DNA of 64,000 nucleotides from Flammeovirga sp. SJP92 (GTDB taxonomy: Bacteria; Bacteroidota; Bacteroidia; Cytophagales; Flammeovirgaceae): assembly GCF_001583495.1 (NCBI RefSeq), contig NZ_LQAQ01000063.1, positions 1 through 64,000 on the forward strand, written 5' to 3'. The translations under genes and the position numbers were made by a program. The notes below the pieces were generated by a model. The model made no database searches. It saw nothing but the letters and a program-made list of their open reading frames with translations, and was not told the DNA's origin. Position 1 is the first letter of the stretch. Each line of letters opens with the position of its first letter. Positions 63,136 through 64,000 of the stretch are shown here, one piece after another.

Positions 63136-63489
63136 CTATTGCCTTTCCCACTCTACAGTCTTACTTAAAAAACCTACGGAGACCTTTACCTCCATTATTT
63201 CTTCTTTAGGATAAAATTCTGCATCCAACCATTTATCTTGTTTGATGCTGTAAATTTCTCCTTCAAAACCATTTTTTGTTGGTTGAATATTTCGGATCAT
63301 CTGCTTACCTTCTACGGCTTTTTTACTGCCTGTAGATTTGATGAACCCCTCATAGATTTCTTTATTTTTTGAAATGGAAAGTATGGTTCCATGATTCTTA
63401 GTGTCCCATTTTCCTTCAATTGGGTATTGGGCATAAACGGTCATCGAGATAAAGAATAATAGGATGAAAGTTGAGATTTGTTTTACCAT
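63136..63489 (-). CDS. DUF2147-family secreted protein
   Basis: 117 residues with a signal peptide ending TVYAQ. The mature part shows the DUF2147 pattern: IEGKWDTKNHGTILSISKNKEIYEGFI, then DKWLDAEFYPKEEIMEVKVSVGFLSKTVEWER. Such small periplasmic proteins are common in Bacteroidota and Proteobacteria and lack a settled function. It is a single-gene unit with its own terminator. Confidence 0.8.
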   Translation of the reverse strand: MVKQISTFILLFFISMTVYAQYPIEGKWDTKNHGTILSISKNKEIYEGFIKSTGSKKAVEGKQMIRNIQPTKNGFEGEIYSIKQDKWLDAEFYPKEEIMEVKVSVGFLSKTVEWERQ

Positions 63490-63648
63490 AGTTTATAGGT
63501 CATTGGTTATTATTATCATTGAGATTGTTTATTAGCTTAACGTTAAAAAAGAAACAATGTTTCATTTAAACTAAATAATAGTTCAATTTTAAAGATTAAA
63601 GTTGGATTACTTAACTTGAAGCAACACCAAAAACAAACCTTATTTCAC

Positions 63649-64000
63649 ATGATACAAAAATACAATGAAGTGGACCAAAAACTCCATCAACTTTCTCAAA
63701 TCATAGCCAAGTTCAACCGTTCATTTGTTTCCCAAAAAGCAGATGACAGCCACACCAACCTTCAATATGACGTTATAGGAGAAAGAATTGTAGGACGCTG
63801 GATTACAACTAGAGAAGATGCTGTAATTATTGGTTTAGACCTCCATTCACTTTCTTTCAAAGTATACACTAAAAAGTGGAAAGTTATTTTTGAAGTTCCT
63901 GTTCTAGGTAAGAAACAAAATGAAATAGAAAATTCATTTTTACCTTTCTGCGAAGAGCACAATTTCGATTTTGATGCTTTTAAAGCTCCATTACACTTTG
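63649..64000 (+). CDS. hypothetical protein, cut by the window edge
   Basis: An uninterrupted plus-strand reading of 117 codons from the ATG at 63649 to the window end, beginning MIQKYNEVDQKLHQLSQIIA. The N-terminus is helical, then the sequence turns alpha/beta (ERIVGRWITTREDAVIIGLDL, FKVYTKKWKVIFEVPVL). No signal peptide and no family recognised. The codon pattern and lack of stops in an AT-rich background support a real gene. It is divergent from the DUF2147 gene across 159 bases. Confidence 0.6.
   Translation, partial: MIQKYNEVDQKLHQLSQIIAKFNRSFVSQKADDSHTNLQYDVIGERIVGRWITTREDAVIIGLDLHSLSFKVYTKKWKVIFEVPVLGKKQNEIENSFLPFCEEHNFDFDAFKAPLHF

Noticed and set aside
1-64000. tRNA, rRNA, prophage, insertion sequence or integron features
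   Set aside because: I looked for transposase and integrase motifs, terminal repeats and tRNA-like clovers and saw none I could support. The holin-X-like gene at 31.4 kb is a host envelope family, not phage evidence.

Overview
The window is AT-rich (low GC), and its gene content points to a marine Bacteroidota of the Cytophagales, most likely Flammeovirga-like. The signs are the acpP-fabF-rnc order, the ParE-type topoisomerase, many small lipoproteins with short lipoboxes, a 7TM-DISM/SpoIIE phosphatase, AraC and RDD families, weak or absent Shine-Dalgarno sequences, and TAnnTTTG-like -7 boxes. The organism assignment is inferred from gene families; no rRNA is present. Most transcription units end in clear hairpin terminators, so unit boundaries are well defined.

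Layout. 0-14.3 kb (minus): two giant genes of a polyunsaturated fatty acid (PUFA) synthase. pfaA (KS-MAT-4xACP-KR-DH) is followed by a pfaC-type gene with the acyltransferase built in (KS-CLF-AT-DH-DH). The enoyl reductase (pfaD) and the phosphopantetheinyl transferase are not in the window. 15.0-16.2 kb (minus): an isolated pair of TerD-family genes. 16.5-18.4 kb (plus): a translationally coupled trio of a cryptochrome/photolyase-like protein with its FAD domain at the N-terminus, a flavin reductase, and a 47-residue DUF2256 zinc-ribbon protein. 18.5-19.6 kb: a small zinc-finger gene, then a deletion scar where an Lrp/AsnC regulator and metE survive only as C-terminal stumps. 19.8-23.6 kb (plus): a tight operon of aldehyde dehydrogenase, APH-fold kinase and a divergent enolase paralogue, the best candidate here for an undescribed pathway. 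23.7-30.6 kb (minus): secreted hypothetical, SGNH hydrolase, a double-CNB/PlsC acyltransferase fusion, and a secreted WD40-caspase protein.

30.8-38.4 kb (plus): lipoprotein, two envelope-stress-like small proteins, acpP-fabF-rnc, a tandem pair of NlpC/P60 lipoproteins (the second has lost all three catalytic residues), and parE. 38.7-47.1 kb: CPBP protease, a large lipoprotein, then a minus-strand run of small envelope genes (LAS-type peptidase, TPR-like, RDD, TonB-C-like), an AraC regulator and a truncated SDR pseudogene. 47.4-50.4 kb (plus): alpha/beta hydrolase, IMPACT/YigZ, EI24 and lipoprotein in one operon. 50.8-53.0 kb (minus): PAP2 phosphatase and GT39-like glycosyltransferase. 53.2-54.0 kb: two small genes. 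54.2-56.0 kb: lepA. 56.0-57.5 kb: a nearly gene-free stretch with one apparent gene stump. 57.5-59.4 kb: a secreted amidinotransferase/deiminase-family protein divergent from a Prx6-type peroxiredoxin, with nested inverted repeats between them. 59.7-63.5 kb (minus): intact SDR, 7TM-DISM/SpoIIE phosphatase, DUF2147 protein. 63.6-64.0 kb: the start of an unidentified gene cut by the window edge.

Lipid metabolism recurs: PUFA synthase, housekeeping FAS genes, a ligand-gated-looking acyltransferase, a PAP2 phosphatase and an SGNH hydrolase. These may supply and place acyl chains in the same membrane, but that link is inference. Residue numbers are derived by hand from codon positions. Family calls rest on motif recognition, not database searches.
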